Below are positions 45,017 to 56,223 of a stretch of DNA of 64,000 bases, in pieces. This DNA comes from Prosopocoilus inquinatus (taxonomy: Eukaryota > Arthropoda > Insecta > Coleoptera > Lucanidae). The translations under genes and the position numbers were made by a program. The stretch spans positions 17,199,001-17,263,000 of the forward strand of contig CM069877.1 in the NCBI GenBank assembly GCA_036172665.1. Direction: 5' to 3'. Positions within the stretch are counted from its first letter, which is position 1; each line of letters begins with the position of its first letter. Under the pieces are notes generated by a model. The model had not been told where the DNA came from. It worked only from the letters and a program-made list of their open reading frames with translations, and searched no databases.

Positions 45017-45018
<2 letters not shown>
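44221..45018. other. Spacer, nothing recognised
   Basis: AT-rich with a few GC-richer stretches (44370-44600). No open frame of interest. Confidence 0.5.
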
Positions 45019-45050
<32 letters not shown>

Positions 45051-45051
45051 G
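45019..45051 (+). repeat. (ATA)n microsatellite, probable LINE tail
   Basis: About eleven ATA units. Read on the minus strand it would be the simple-repeat tail of the LINE end at 45052-45390. Confidence 0.8.
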
Positions 45052-45390
45052 TTTATTGTTCTGTAAAGAATTCCTCAATGGAGTAAAGGCAGCGGTCCGT
45101 CAGAAAGGATTTAAGATGACGCTTAAGTTTTTCTTACATTTGTACAATTAGTTATATAATTAGGCAAATTATAAAGGGATCTCCTAAACCGTAAGAGATA
45201 CAAATTCGGTTAAATGGAAGAAAAGTTGCACGAATCAATGCTTTATTCATATCCATCGACAGAATGATTTTATTCTTATTTCTTCTTGAGATATTAATGA
45301 AAATGTAAAAAAGTCGATTTTCTTTTCTCCTCCGTATCTCTTTTATTATAAATAATTTTGAAATTTTGATTAAACTTTCTACAGGCACTT
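45052..45390 (-). pseudogene. LINE ORF2 C-terminal fragment
   Basis: The minus-strand reading ends with FLTDRCLYSIEEFLQ-like residues near 45050-45130, the characteristic end of Jockey/CR1 ORF2 (family pattern FL...YSVEEFL). Upstream, 45152-45388 is an open 78-residue piece. It has no RT motifs and is cut at about 45395. Confidence 0.6.
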
Positions 45391-46990
45391 TTTGATTCTC
45401 GTACGAATAAGGGTGACAGAGTTGGAGTCAAACGTTTCAGCTTCCCACGACCATCATCAGTTTCGATCTTTTAAATACAACGTATATCTTTTTATTATTT
45501 TATTCGATAGCATTTTTTCTTCTGATTGTAATGATATATCACACTTAATATTTGGTATAAATTTGAAGCTTAAGTAATATAGATTTTTGTATGAAAATTT
45601 TGTTTAATACATAATTTCAAATTTTTACTTCATTTTCTTAGCTATAGTGTAAATTATGATATATTATTTAATATTTATCTGCATCGCTGTTGTAATAATG
45701 CATTGCACTATTACAATTTTTACCGACAAAAATCGGGCGATCCTAATATAACGTGCCAGATAGGTATCTCAGCTTTTTGTAATTTTGACTCACACTGTTA
45801 GTATAAAAGAAAAAGTGAATACTAATTATACTAAAAATTTCTACAACAGTGTAATTTTTTTAAATATCTTTATCATTTAACGGCTCTCAACTCATCTCAT
45901 CCTTAATTTTTTTGAGCTTATTATTTACGGTTATTCCAAAAATGGTACTAGATTTTATAACTCGTTCTGACGAGGTGAATTACCAGTTGGAGTTTGGCGT
46001 GTTATATCAGGACCACTCTGCATAATTTAAACAGGATAAAGTAGGTTTTAGATTTCGGACATTGAAACAGTGACTAGCGTTGAGAAAAATAATAAGGAGG
46101 AACTAAGAAGACAAACATTAAATTCTTGCAGAGATGTTTCGCGAATTCATATTCGACATGCTAGGCAACACATAAGATTAAGAACAAATGTGTGTCTTGA
46201 AAACGGTAGAGGACATTTCGAAAATTTACTTTAATTTATTATTTTCACTTTATTTATTTCACAAATTCATGTTCTTTTGTGATTTTTGTTTATGTTATTG
46301 TTTATTTTTTTCTGGTAATATGTTTATACTGCTGCTTATGTGTGTGTGTTAACCATCTAATATAACTTAATAAATTATTTTTTCGTCTTCCGATAATTGA
46401 CTGTTAAACAAATAAAAAAAGTACTTAGGAATAAATTTATTTATTAAGCAAATTATGACGAAACTGTATCAGTTTTACTTGTTATATTTTAATTTCACTT
46501 GAAAAAAGGAGTAATAATAAAAAGATAAGAAAATGAACCAAAAATTTGAAATTATGTATTAAAAAAAATTTTCATACAAAAATCTATATTATTTAAGCTT
46601 CAAATTTATACCAAATATTAAGTGTGATATATCATTACAATCAGAAGAAAAAATGCTATCGAATAAAATAATAGAAAGATATACGTTGTATTTAAAAGAT
46701 CGAAACTGATGATGGTCGTGGGAAGCCGAAACGATTGACTCCAATTCTGTCACCCCTATTCGAAGCAGAATCAAAAAGTGCCTGTAGAAAGTTAAATCAT
46801 AATTTCAAAATTATTTATAATAAAAGAGATACGGAGGAAAAAATAAAATCGACTTTATTACATTTTCATTAATATCTCAAGAAGAAATAAGAATAAAATC
46901 ATTCTGTCGATGGATATGAATAAAGCATTGATTCGTGCAACTTTTCTTCCGTTTAACCGAATTTGTATCTCTTACGGTTTAGGATATCCC
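45176..46990. repeat. Long inverted repeat, possibly Penelope-like or LINE-derived
   Basis: The arms 45176-45648 and 46529-46990 are inverted copies of about 90% identity or more by eye, separated by about 880 bp. Each arm has TGATGATGGTCGTGGGAAG followed by CYGAAACG, a sequence type I associate with the ends of Penelope-like elements. The core CTGATGA...GAAA with ACGT 5' to it resembles a hammerhead ribozyme. Confidence 0.7.
46080..46234 (+). pseudogene. Possible transposase C-terminal fragment (weak)
   Basis: In the spacer of the inverted repeat, a plus-strand reading ends NVCLENGRGHFENLL then stop, similar to the C-terminal end of some Tc1/mariner-group transposases. No upstream motif was found. 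Confidence 0.25.
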
Positions 46991-47861
46991 TTCAGTGCAC
47001 ACTCAATTTGAAACAGCCGGTATATATATCACTGTTCAAAATGAATTTAGATTTATTTTTAAATATGTACATGCAAATTTTCAAAATATAATGACCGTAG
47101 AGTGTTAAAATTGTTTTTAAAAGCAATCTAGAATAGTTTCTTCTGGAGACCCCAGCCATAATTCTTACAATTGTTTTTTGACAAATAAAAACATTTTTAC
47201 TTAGCACAGAGTCACCCCAGAAACAGACACCATATGCAAGTCTCGATGCAACGTGCGGATGATACAACGTTAGCATCTACTGATCATTTAAGATATGTTT
47301 CAAATTTCTAAATATATTTCCAATTGAGATGCTGATCTAATTGCAAGCTCGAAAATTTAGTTGACAGTGCATTTGGGACTGGATTATTATTAATTTTTAA
47401 GTTAGGCAAATCACAAGATTTTTGATAATTATGAAAGACAAGAAATTGTGTTTTGTCTGAATTAAAGTAAAGGTTATGCTCAGCATACCAATTAGACAAC
47501 ATATTCAAAAGATTACATTACATTTAGTTTCTATAGTTTTTAGGGATTTGTCAGAGGCAACAACTGTAGTATCGTCCGCGTACATAGTAAAAAAAATACC
47601 ATCGGAAGTTAACGAGGTTAAATCATTAGTATACAATAGAAAAAGTATCGGTCCTAAAATTGAGTCCTGGGGCACGTCAATCTCAGATATAGTTGTGTCT
47701 TCACTGTGTGTTATTTTGACAAATTGTTCTCTTTTATCCAAAAAAGATTTAAACCAGGTATTACTAACTCCTCTTATATATAAGAGAAGAAAATAAGAAA
47801 TATAAGAAATATAAAAAAATAAATATAAGTATAAAATAAAGCCTTGCACCAATTTCGCCAC
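46991..47861 (-). pseudogene. LINE reverse transcriptase fragment
   Basis: Minus strand, three open pieces in order: 47505-47861 (WFKSFLDKREQFV, ILGPILFLLYTNDL, catalytic MYADDTTVV), 47308-47508 (NLYFNSDKTQFLVF) and 46992-47276 (RLAYGVCFWGDS, RIMAGVSRR). The first motif reads VPQDSILGP where GVPQGSILGP is usual. The 3' end is cut at 46991 by the inverted repeat and the 5' end lacks the fingers and endonuclease. Confidence 0.88.
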
Positions 47862-48405
47862 CCAAAATACAAGAAATAACAGTCACAAAGAAACGATAAG
47901 CAATAATCGTTGTTAATCAATAGTACGAACTATTTTTTTTTGAGTGAATAAATACTAGGGCGTTGTGTTGAGTTGCTAGCTGTTTGTAACAAACTTCTTC
48001 CGCTCGTTACAACTTACCCAAGTGTTTTCCCGCAAACACAAATTTATTCTCCACTTCGCCGAACATATCGCAAGAAGTAATTATAACTTTGATGTAACTG
48101 CGCCGCTTAGTTTGAAAAGGAAGTTCCGGAAGAGTAACATTTTATTTTTGTTATTGTCGCCGTCGGTCGTCGTAAACTATAAAGGAAAACGAACGACAAA
48201 CACAAAAAAATTGATTCCGATAAAATTTAATTAACAATAATTTAGTGTTAAATATTTTATTTAGTTCAATCGCGAAAACGACAGGTCCCAGAGTTGATCC
48301 TTCAGGGACCCACTCGTTTAACGTATATTTTTTCTTGACAACCGCCCTTTTTTGTGCTGCCTTTTTTTGGTGAAAGGATCTAATTTTTCTTTTGTTTCTT
48401 TGCAG
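47862..48405. other. Spacer upstream of a candidate exon
   Basis: 48020-48200 is GC-richer and has an open frame of 70 residues (48022-48234) that I do not recognise. A pyrimidine-rich tract precedes 48406. Confidence 0.4.
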
Positions 48406-48462
48406 AACGACGGCTTAGCGGAATCAGACACATCTACGAAAGATATGACAGCTGTTAATGCG
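48406..48462 (+). CDS. Candidate 57-nt internal exon of a host gene
   Basis: The exon lies between a strong acceptor (pyrimidine tract ending TTTGCAG at 48405) and a GTAAGC donor at 48463. Only one frame is open. It is in phase 0 and encodes 19 residues, NDGLAESDTSTKDMTAVNA. It is not AT-biased like its flanks. I do not recognise the gene and found no neighbouring exon, so it may sit in a long intron-rich gene. Confidence 0.4.
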
Positions 48463-49154
48463 GTAAGCGCTTTTACTTACACGCTCTTGATCTTACGTTG
48501 GCGTCAAAAAGAATCGATTGATGACGGGTCGCATCATAGACCTGACGTGAGGTGTTTCGGATTTTTTTTAATTTATTTCTGATAATGGAACTTAAAAGCT
48601 AATCACGTTAGGGTTTTAGATGAGCAACTAGGAATTTAGTACCATATGTCCAAATAAATTTTTGATAAAGGTTAGCCATGGAAAATTAAACATTTGTCTA
48701 GATTACTACAGCTATTTATTTCCTTGCTTACAGTTTATGAATTGGCAACTGCTTGGTGTTGTAGGTTACGACATTAGTTTGCACTTCCATGACCCACTTT
48801 TATCAAAAAATTATACGGACATGTGGTAAAAATTTGTTAGACTCATGATGCGGCACATTATCTTAGGCTAAAATTTACTGGCGAATTAAAATGTGCAAAT
48901 AAGAAGAAAATAAGTCATTTTAGAAGGGTGCGTTACTCTACTATTTTTACGCATTAAAATCTTTTATCTAAATTACAGAAGGAGTGAATTTTGTTTTGAG
49001 AAAAACAATTGAGCTTCGCGCTTTCGAGAAATCCATCAAGGTTGAGCTTTTTAACTGGAATGCCCTGTGTATTTTCGCATTTTTATTTTATTTGTCATTT
49101 ATTTAGCTCTATCAGAAGGACGCGTAGAATTTTTATTTAAATTTAATAATGTTA
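48463..49154. other. Spacer, nothing recognised
   Basis: AT-rich. The frame of the exon stays open to 48582 only because the intron start happens to lack stops. Confidence 0.45.
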
Positions 49155-49546
49155 TACTGGGTGTCTCATAACGTACGGAGAAGATTGAAAGGGTAGCTGA
49201 AGAAGAGCAAAATAAAGCTTTCTCTTAAATCGCTTTTGAACAAAATCCAATAATAAGAAAGTTACAGCAGTTCAACTGTCTTAATTTCTTTTTTAATTTC
49301 ACCTATAGCTTCTTAATTAATCAAAGTTATTTCACAAACTGCAACTTTATTGTAAATAAACCCTAAATTTATCAAAACCACCGTTCATAAAATGTCTATG
49401 TGAATTTACTTCCAAGTTTTGTGCACAGCAATACGAAAATCCGTTTTGGGCATTAAAAGAAAACATGAAATAGCCGCAACTTTTATGTGAGTATATTTTT
49501 TAGATAGTTGTTTCATGTAAAGCAGTGTTCAATGAACAACTCTTAA

Positions 49547-51258
49547 CAGTGGCGGCTCCTAAAATAATGTAGAAGGTGTTCTGCAAATGCAAGTCAAGAA
49601 TTTTTGTATACAATGTCAATAATGTACAATTTTATTCTATTTTCTTATATTAATTCTGTTCTTTGGTCCTTCCTGGCAGTAGCGGCTCGTGATGATTTAC
49701 TGCTGGTGGGCAACAACTACAAAAGGGAAAGAAGGATATGTTTTTCAAGTAAATCTGTTTTTTGGGGCTATCTTGAAATGGAACCAAACTGTACAACTTC
49801 AATAGGACAGGGTGGGCACTGCCGACCTTGCCCACCCCGACGAGTCGCCACTGCTTACTGGTTGCAATTTATCAATGACCTTCGCATTAAAATAATAATC
49901 ACTCATGCAGATATCAATATGTCACATATGAGGTCGAGTATTCAAAATTCTAAATAAATTTCTTGAACCTAAACCCTTCTCTACTAGCCACATTCTCTGT
50001 GATGTACAATATGTGGATTTCTACTGTAGCTCTAGATGTCAGCACAATATAATGTAAAAATATAAAAATTTAAAAAAAAATGTAGAAAACTGCGGGAGAA
50101 ACAAAAAACCTTCGATGGCTTATTAGTAATAATATTATTACAATAATATGGACAACATAATTACGTTTCTTGTAATTCATTCGGATTTATAAAACCTGAA
50201 TGATCGGACAACACACTTTTTGATTTCATTTCGCGTTTTCGGGCCCGGTCGATTCTGTCATCAAAATGCTACAAAATTAATATAAGTTACGCTATGGAAT
50301 GGAGTTTTTATTATTTATAATTATTCATATTCAAAAAATCGTAGCAAGCTTTGGAACATCCCTTCACGATTTGGTTTGATCTCGAATGATTGGCCACAGC
50401 CTTGGCATTGACTAAAAAAAAATCGGTTGCGTTATCATTAGTGGTTTAGAAGTTACGAATTTTTGAATGGAACCTTGCATCCGGGAATTTTCAAGAAAAA
50501 ATTTACTCAATTGAAAAGTATGATAGATACGTAAAAATGACTCAAAAAAAATTTTAACGCAGAATTTAGTGTAGAATGCAAAAATGAAGTCAAAATAGGG
50601 TGTTTCAATTAAAAAAAAAACGTAACTTTAATATTTTTATAATACTTAGACATCCTGTACAAACGAAAATAATTTTAAAATGTGCAATGGAAGCACTTAT
50701 ATTATACAAAAGAAAAAAATTGAGTCGATACCTGGAATAGCAAGAAAGTTATGGAACTTTTACGGAGCTCTGGGACATCCTGTATAATCTTTAATTTTAT
50801 TAACGCTAGCTCTCTTAAAAATTTTAATACCAACTCTGGACATAAATCCTTAAAAGATTCGCAATTACAGCATCGATATGTTACAGCCCCACCATCGTGT
50901 ATGAACTGCAGCAACTGCAGCTCCAAGTCTGCCTTAAATGTGTGACATTAGTTTGTTGAGGAGGGGGTCGAGGGAAACAGCGGGGGTGTTCGAAGGAGTG
51001 CACAGATCCACCTCAAGCGACCCAGATAAATACTGTATCTGCGCTTATGAAGCTAGCGAATGGTAGTGGTAAACTCCACTGGTATGCTGTGAAGTCAGTG
51101 TGCTAAAAATAGCTCACGTAACGCATATCTTACTTTAAAATTTGTCGCTAGTTTTTTCGAATTTTTATAACATAAGTTTTGGTAAGTACAAAATTTTTTA
51201 ATCTCGAACATTTTGGTAGTTCTGCACCACTGCAGCTCTTATGCACCAGCCGCCCCTG
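49547..51258. mobile_element. hAT-like element nested inside, exact 8-bp target duplication
   Basis: 1712 bp with ends CAGTGGCGGCTC and, inverted, CAGGGGCGGCTG. It is flanked by ACTCTTAA at 49539-49546 and 51259-51266. An 8-bp duplication with CAG ends is hAT-type. No transposase was found. Confidence 0.85.
49677..49853. mobile_element. Small hAT-like MITE, innermost level
   Basis: 177 bp with ends CAGTAGCGGCTCGT and, inverted, CAGTGGCGACTCGT. It is flanked by CTTCCTGG (49669-49676) and CTTACTGG (49854-49861), seven of eight alike. Confidence 0.8.
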
Positions 51259-51486
51259 ACTCTTAAATACCCCAAATTTGAATTTAGAACGTGCAGTATA
51301 GTAGGTAAGTAACTTGTAACTTTCCAGGTAGTAACTTTTGTCTCTTAAGTAATTTCACTTTAAACTTTGTAACTTTTTAGTAATGATTTTTTTACCAAAC
51401 GCTTATTGAGAAAAAAGCTTTAATTTGATCTCTTCTAGCTGTCCTTTCAATTTTCTCCGTACGTTATGATGAGACACCCAGTATTA

Positions 51487-51602
51487 TGAACGCGAATGTA
51501 TTTCAAACGAGTAAAAATAAAACTGGAAGCTGACTGAATTTAAAACATGTTTCTCTTCAACTTTGTTTTTAATTTTTCTGTACATCAAATTTTCCTTGGA
51601 AC
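51487..51602. other. Short spacer
   Basis: Nothing recognised. Confidence 0.5.
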
Positions 51603-52538
51603 GTCGCAGGCAGGTTTAGAAAAAAAACTGTTTCTTTTTAAAAAAGACAAAACTTCTGTTTTTTTTTTGTTTTAAACAGTTTTTTTGTTTAAAACATGTT
51701 TAAAATTGACCCTAAATTAAACATGTTTTAAACAAAAAAGAAAAAAGAAAGATGAAAAGTATGTAATGTTAGATTATGTTCCCTTTTAAAAATAATGTGT
51801 GTACTTTGATAATAATTTAAATCATTTAAGGCAGAGCTTGATTTATTTAGGACCTACGGTCGCGGTGTTTTAAATGATTTTCAAAGAAAGTATGAAGTGT
51901 TTGGTATCAATATACTGAGAAAAACATTTCCACTAAAAACTAAAATCAAGTACAGTCCAAAGAAGTATTTTTTTCAAATTACTTGATCGCGTTAGAACTA
52001 AAATACATGACTCGTGGCTTTCAATACTGGAAAAAAAAAAATTCAAATATGTAAAAACATGTAGGATGTTCCATTTAAAATAACAAAGTTTATATTACTT
52101 CCGGCGAAACCAAAAGTCCAGTAGGTATATGTCTGAAAATTCAAATTAATTTTTTGTTTAATTTATCGTTTTCAAATTTTAAACAAACCTTAAAATTGTA
52201 GAAGGGCGAATATACGGCCTTGGGACACACGGTAGAAATTCAATGAAGACAAATGAAACGATAACGTTATAAACGGTTTAAACAGCGACATACTACGATC
52301 ACTTTTTGACCTAACATTGCATTAACATTAACAAGTTCAAGCCAATTTGATACATAAGAACTCATCTCGTAGCCTATAGTATGAACAGGGAAGCGGAGGA
52401 CCCAGTATGTTCCAAAACTTAATGTAATAAAAGGTTAAATATTAAAAAGGTCTTTAAAAATTTTATAATATAAGTATTATTCTAGTAATCAGTAATAATG
52501 AATAAATTGATTATAATCAATCTAATGCAATTTAAATT

Positions 52539-52870
52539 CTGTGGCTTGGTCGAAAAAGGGCCTATCTACCAAAATCAAGTTTTGAGATAATCGAGGATTT
52601 GTATGAAAATTTAAAATGCTTATTATTTAAATGTTTCTTTTTCGAATTTGATAAAATTTTGCTATGGTCTACCTTAAAGCAATAGTATTCACAAGAGATA
52701 TTTATTTTATATTAATCTTATACTATTAATATATTTTTGATTGTTAGGCCCCTGCATTTTTTAATTAAAGTACATAAGCCCTAATTGTGATAGGTCACTA
52801 GTAGCATTTAGACCCTAAACAGTGTTACTTAGGCCTTAACGTTAACAAGGATGGTACATAGGCCGCTTTT
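52539..52870. repeat. Left terminal and subterminal repeats of the transposon
   Basis: The TIR is followed by TTAGGCCCCTG (52744), CATAAGCCCTAA (52773), a TTTAGACCCTAA variant (52807), ACTTAGGCCTTAA (52827) and CATAGGCCGCTTTT (52857). Confidence 0.75.
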
Positions 52871-53072
52871 ATTCACTAGAAACGTTGTCTTCTATTTTTT
52901 TCCAGGTTACGAATAAATTAAAATAAAACTTCATTAATTTACAAAAATTTTTATTTAAGAAAAAACATATTTTTATCGACATTTTACTAAAAATAATCCT
53001 TGTTTCAATTTTAAAACGAAAAGCAAAAACTAATTCTACAAAAAAAATTTAAAAATGCAAAATTTGGTTACG

Positions 53073-55480
53073 CTACTCGTCATATCCTACCGAACCTGTT
53101 GGACAAACTTCGTCTTCTTCGTCTTGATCGTTTAATGATTTTAAATTCATATAGAAAAGTCGACTATTGGGATGTATATAACACAACAAACTTTTGATAT
53201 CATCCAATTTCTTTTTTGAAAGAGGAAGGGGATATGAGTTGTGTAATTTTTCTAAAGTCGGTAATGCTTCATTCGACAGTAGTTGTCCTTTTTTCGTTTT
53301 TGTTATATCCCACACTTTAAATTCTTCTTCTTCCAGAAAGCTCTGTTTGTAAAAAATTTTTCCAGGATTATCTTTAATGTATCTAAAATAGTTTGCTTTT
53401 AGAAACGACATTTGTACCCCCTCTGAATTTTTTTTTCGGTTTATAAAATGTGCTTTTTGAAGAGCACTTATGTTATAAAAATCATCCTGTGACATGTCAA
53501 TCACTTTAATTCCCCCTTTTCGTTGTATACTTCTGACAAGTGTAGACCAGTCTCTAGGCATTTCTATGTCCATTGTCGTTTGTTTTTTTGCCTTTTCAAT
53601 TGAGGCGTGAATCGAATCTGCTTCGAGGTGTGTGTGTCCAGATATTAAAAATTTATGATTAATTTCTTTTAGATTGTGACCTGGTGGCAAAAATTGAAAT
53701 ATCAAAGAAAGCATTGTTGCAACATAAATGTTTTTGTTTTGTCCTGAGCAGCAATCACTATATAAATTTAGGAAAGTTGTAGATAGGGGCAAGTTTCTTA
53801 TGTATTTTAAAAGACACGACGCAATTTCTTGTCCACCACGGCCTGAGGTAGTTTCATCCCACATAAAACAAAAGGATTTGTTCTCATTACCGTTTGCTAC
53901 CTCATAGACAGTTAAATTGAACACCCACAATTGCCTTTTATAAAATGCAATTCCACTCTGTAGGTGAGGAGTCGGCAAGCACTTTTGTAAATCAAACATC
54001 GCAGTAACAATGGTGCCATCACTTTTGCTTTTTTCTTTATCTTTCCTTTTTTCATTGTATGCGTTTTCTGTTGCCTTTAAATGATCTCCTTTTTCCCTTT
54101 CGTAATTAATTCTCTCTCCTTCATCATTGGAAGCTTTAATCAAAATTTCTAATTTATCGCATTTGCCACAGGTGTCGTTGTGAGGTGGATGGAATGAGAT
54201 GTTAAACTCTGACACAAAAACCTTCCTATAAAAGTGATCAGAAACAGGAGTTTTCTCAACTTCTTTGCAGTGCTGTACGTAAAGCCTATACATTTGTTGG
54301 ATCGAAAGATCCGGAGATAGGTATCGCTTGTCAGAGTGTGACCTGGAATAATGGCTTTTGTAGGCCGGAAATTTCAATATATGTTGCATAACAATCTCTT
54401 TGTCTTCTTCTGCTATTTTAGGGTGATTTCCATGCCTTCCTCTTTTGTCTGGTCTACATATACCGCTTCCAGATCTACATTTCTCAACTGTGTACCTTAG
54501 TCGTTTAAATCCTATATCGAAGGTATTCAGAAACATTACTTTACAAACTTGTATAGGTAATCCTTCTTTTTTTAACAGGTAGCTACGACTGAATGATCTT
54601 CTGCTCTCTTCATTAGGTTTAGTACGTCGTAGCTTTTGAAATTCTGTTACTGACGTGGACAAAAGTTGGGTTTGTTCGTTATAGGTTAAACGATAAAAAT
54701 CGTTAAAGAGATTTAACCTTTCCTCATGGTTGAACTTTTCGTAACACTTTCTTCTACATGTACAAGGTGCTTTTAAGCGTCTTGCTCTAACGATCTTATC
54801 CTTTTTTGTTTTATATCCACTGCCGTTAGCTCTTGCAACCTTTCGTTTATTGACTTTCCAGTTACGCTCATTTCTGGTTCGTTTCCTAGACTTTCTTCTT
54901 TCCTTTGGCAATAGTTCTTCTTCAGAGTTGCTACTTTCTTCTTCACTTTCTGCACTGTAAGTAGTGTCATCAGAGTCAGTTGCAAAGGGATCGGTCTTTT
55001 CCTCATTGCTATCATAATCCTTGTCCTATAAATTGTACTTTTTTAATTACAAGTTTCGCTTAAATAAATATAAACAAAACTTACAGCTTGCTCTTTTTGA
55101 TCTGCTGACTCGCTGATAGACTCGCCCAGGTTTTGATTTCCGTAATAAACAGTAGTTTCGTCATTCTTCTCTTCAGAATTGTTATTGTTCTCCAATACAT
55201 CGTTGCTATTCATTGCCGATATCGGAGTTTCCTAAAATAAAAACGAATACAAATGAAAAGGTTCAGAAAAACTTTATGTTTAAGATTTACTTACAGACTG
55301 AGTGTCGTTGCCTTTTATCACGCCTAGAAGTAAACATTCTGATGGTGGACAAGGATTTGTTAAGGAACTGAAGCAGCTACCAGATGTTTGTCTGCCTTCA
55401 GTATGAACGATGCTCTTTAAAGCAGCTTGAACCATTTTCTGGCTACGTGACTGTCGCAATTTTTCATTTTGTAGGGACAT
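53073..55480 (-). CDS. Candidate transposase, RNase H-like (DUF7869-like), three exons
   Basis: Exon 1 55295-55480, exon 2 55085-55231, exon 3 53073-55025 join in phase 0 to 761 residues. The donors are GTAAGT(A) and the acceptors TTTTAG and TTATAG. The ATG at 55480 has an in-frame stop upstream, and a 5'UTR intron (55552-55491) is possible. Residues 1-150 are polar and acidic, followed by a basic block (KERRKSRKRTRN), a Cys pair (CTCRRKC) and then HPPHNDTCGKCDKL, a likely zinc-binding site. The core has FDLQKCLPTPHLQ, MWDETTSGRGGQEIASC, LYSDCCSGQNKN and GHTHLEADSIHASIE. The Asp of DLQK, the Asp of SDCC and the Glu of LEAD could form a DDE-type triad (inference). I recall these motifs from DUF7869 proteins. 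The lack of stops and the perfect TIRs suggest recent activity. Confidence 0.85.
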
Positions 55481-55675
55481 TTTCCTACCTAAGCAAAGCA
55501 GTTATTATTTTCTACACAAATAGCTTCTTTATCATTAAACTTACCTTAAGGGAACAATTCAGCAGTTTTGAATCCACATTAAAATGAAATATTGGATGAA
55601 AACACACCGGAATTTACAAAAACACTTAAGACACACACAAAACAAAACTTCGAGGTTATGTTATTCGATCTCATG

Positions 55676-56223
55676 TTTAGGGGCCTATGTCGTACTAAGA
55701 CCGCATCAAAATCATTCGTTCCCAATAAATAAGGTCCTAAGTAACATATTGAACCTAGACTTACAAAATAATAAATATCTATATTTCACTTAGGCCTGTT
55801 TTACTTATTCCCTGTGAAAGTAAAAAAAGACCTAAGTAAATATAGACCCAATATTTTAAAAAGACTTAAATCTAAGTTGCAGTTAGGCCCTTTAAGGAAA
55901 AAATAAAGATAATGTTAAAAAGACGTAAGAGCACATAAACCAATTTTTTTAGGCCTATCAACTACTTATGCCCATTTAAGTTTTTAAACATTGCTCTTTT
56001 AGTTAGATAAGACCAATAAAAATGGGTCTTAAATGAACATAGGTCTTTATATGCAATATAATTTCCGCACTTAGGTCCTTTTTACTTTGAAATCTTCATA
56101 CTTACTAGGTTTATTCACTTAGGACTATTTTCATTAAAATGAGCACAATTTGTTTAGTTAGATACGCCCAACAACTCATTTTTGAAAAATTTGCACTTAG
56201 GCCCTTTTTCGACCAAGCCACAG
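55676..56223. repeat. Right terminal and subterminal repeats of the transposon
   Basis: CACTTAGGCCTG (55787), GACCTAAGT (55829, inverted), TTAGGCCCTTT (55883), TTAGGCCTA (55949), GCACTTAGGTCCTTTTTACT (56067), CACTTAGGACTATTT (56116) and GCACTTAGGCCCTTTTTC (56193), the last running into the TIR. Confidence 0.8.

Larger units (their letters stand above)
49155..51483. mobile_element. DNA element with TTA target duplication, outer level of a triple nest
   Basis: The ends TACTGGGTGTCTCATAACG and, inverted, TACTGGGTGTCTCATCATAA start inverted repeats of about 70 bp. It is flanked by TTA at 49152-49154 and 51484-51486, as in PIF/Harbinger elements. Without its insertion it would be about 610 bp and non-coding. 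Confidence 0.78.
52539..56223 (-). mobile_element. Intact-looking DNA transposon with TIRs, AATT duplication and a three-exon transposase gene
   Basis: 3685 bp. Both ends carry CTGTGGCTTGGTCGAAAAAG plus GGCCTA, a perfect 26-bp inverted repeat. AATT flanks it at 52535-52538 and 56224-56227. AATT is its own inverse, so it could also extend the terminal repeat. Inside each end lie several CTTAGGCC-type motifs. Between them is one gene on the minus strand. A 4-bp duplication is reported for some superfamilies such as Sola; I leave the superfamily open. Confidence 0.88.

Noticed and set aside
49604..49957. 117-residue open frame
   Set aside because: It spans the inner hAT-like MITE and its flanks, so it cannot be an old gene.
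53073..55480. Domesticated host gene interpretation of the 761-residue protein
   Set aside because: Perfect flanking TIRs, a target duplication and subterminal repeats show it sits in a mobile element.
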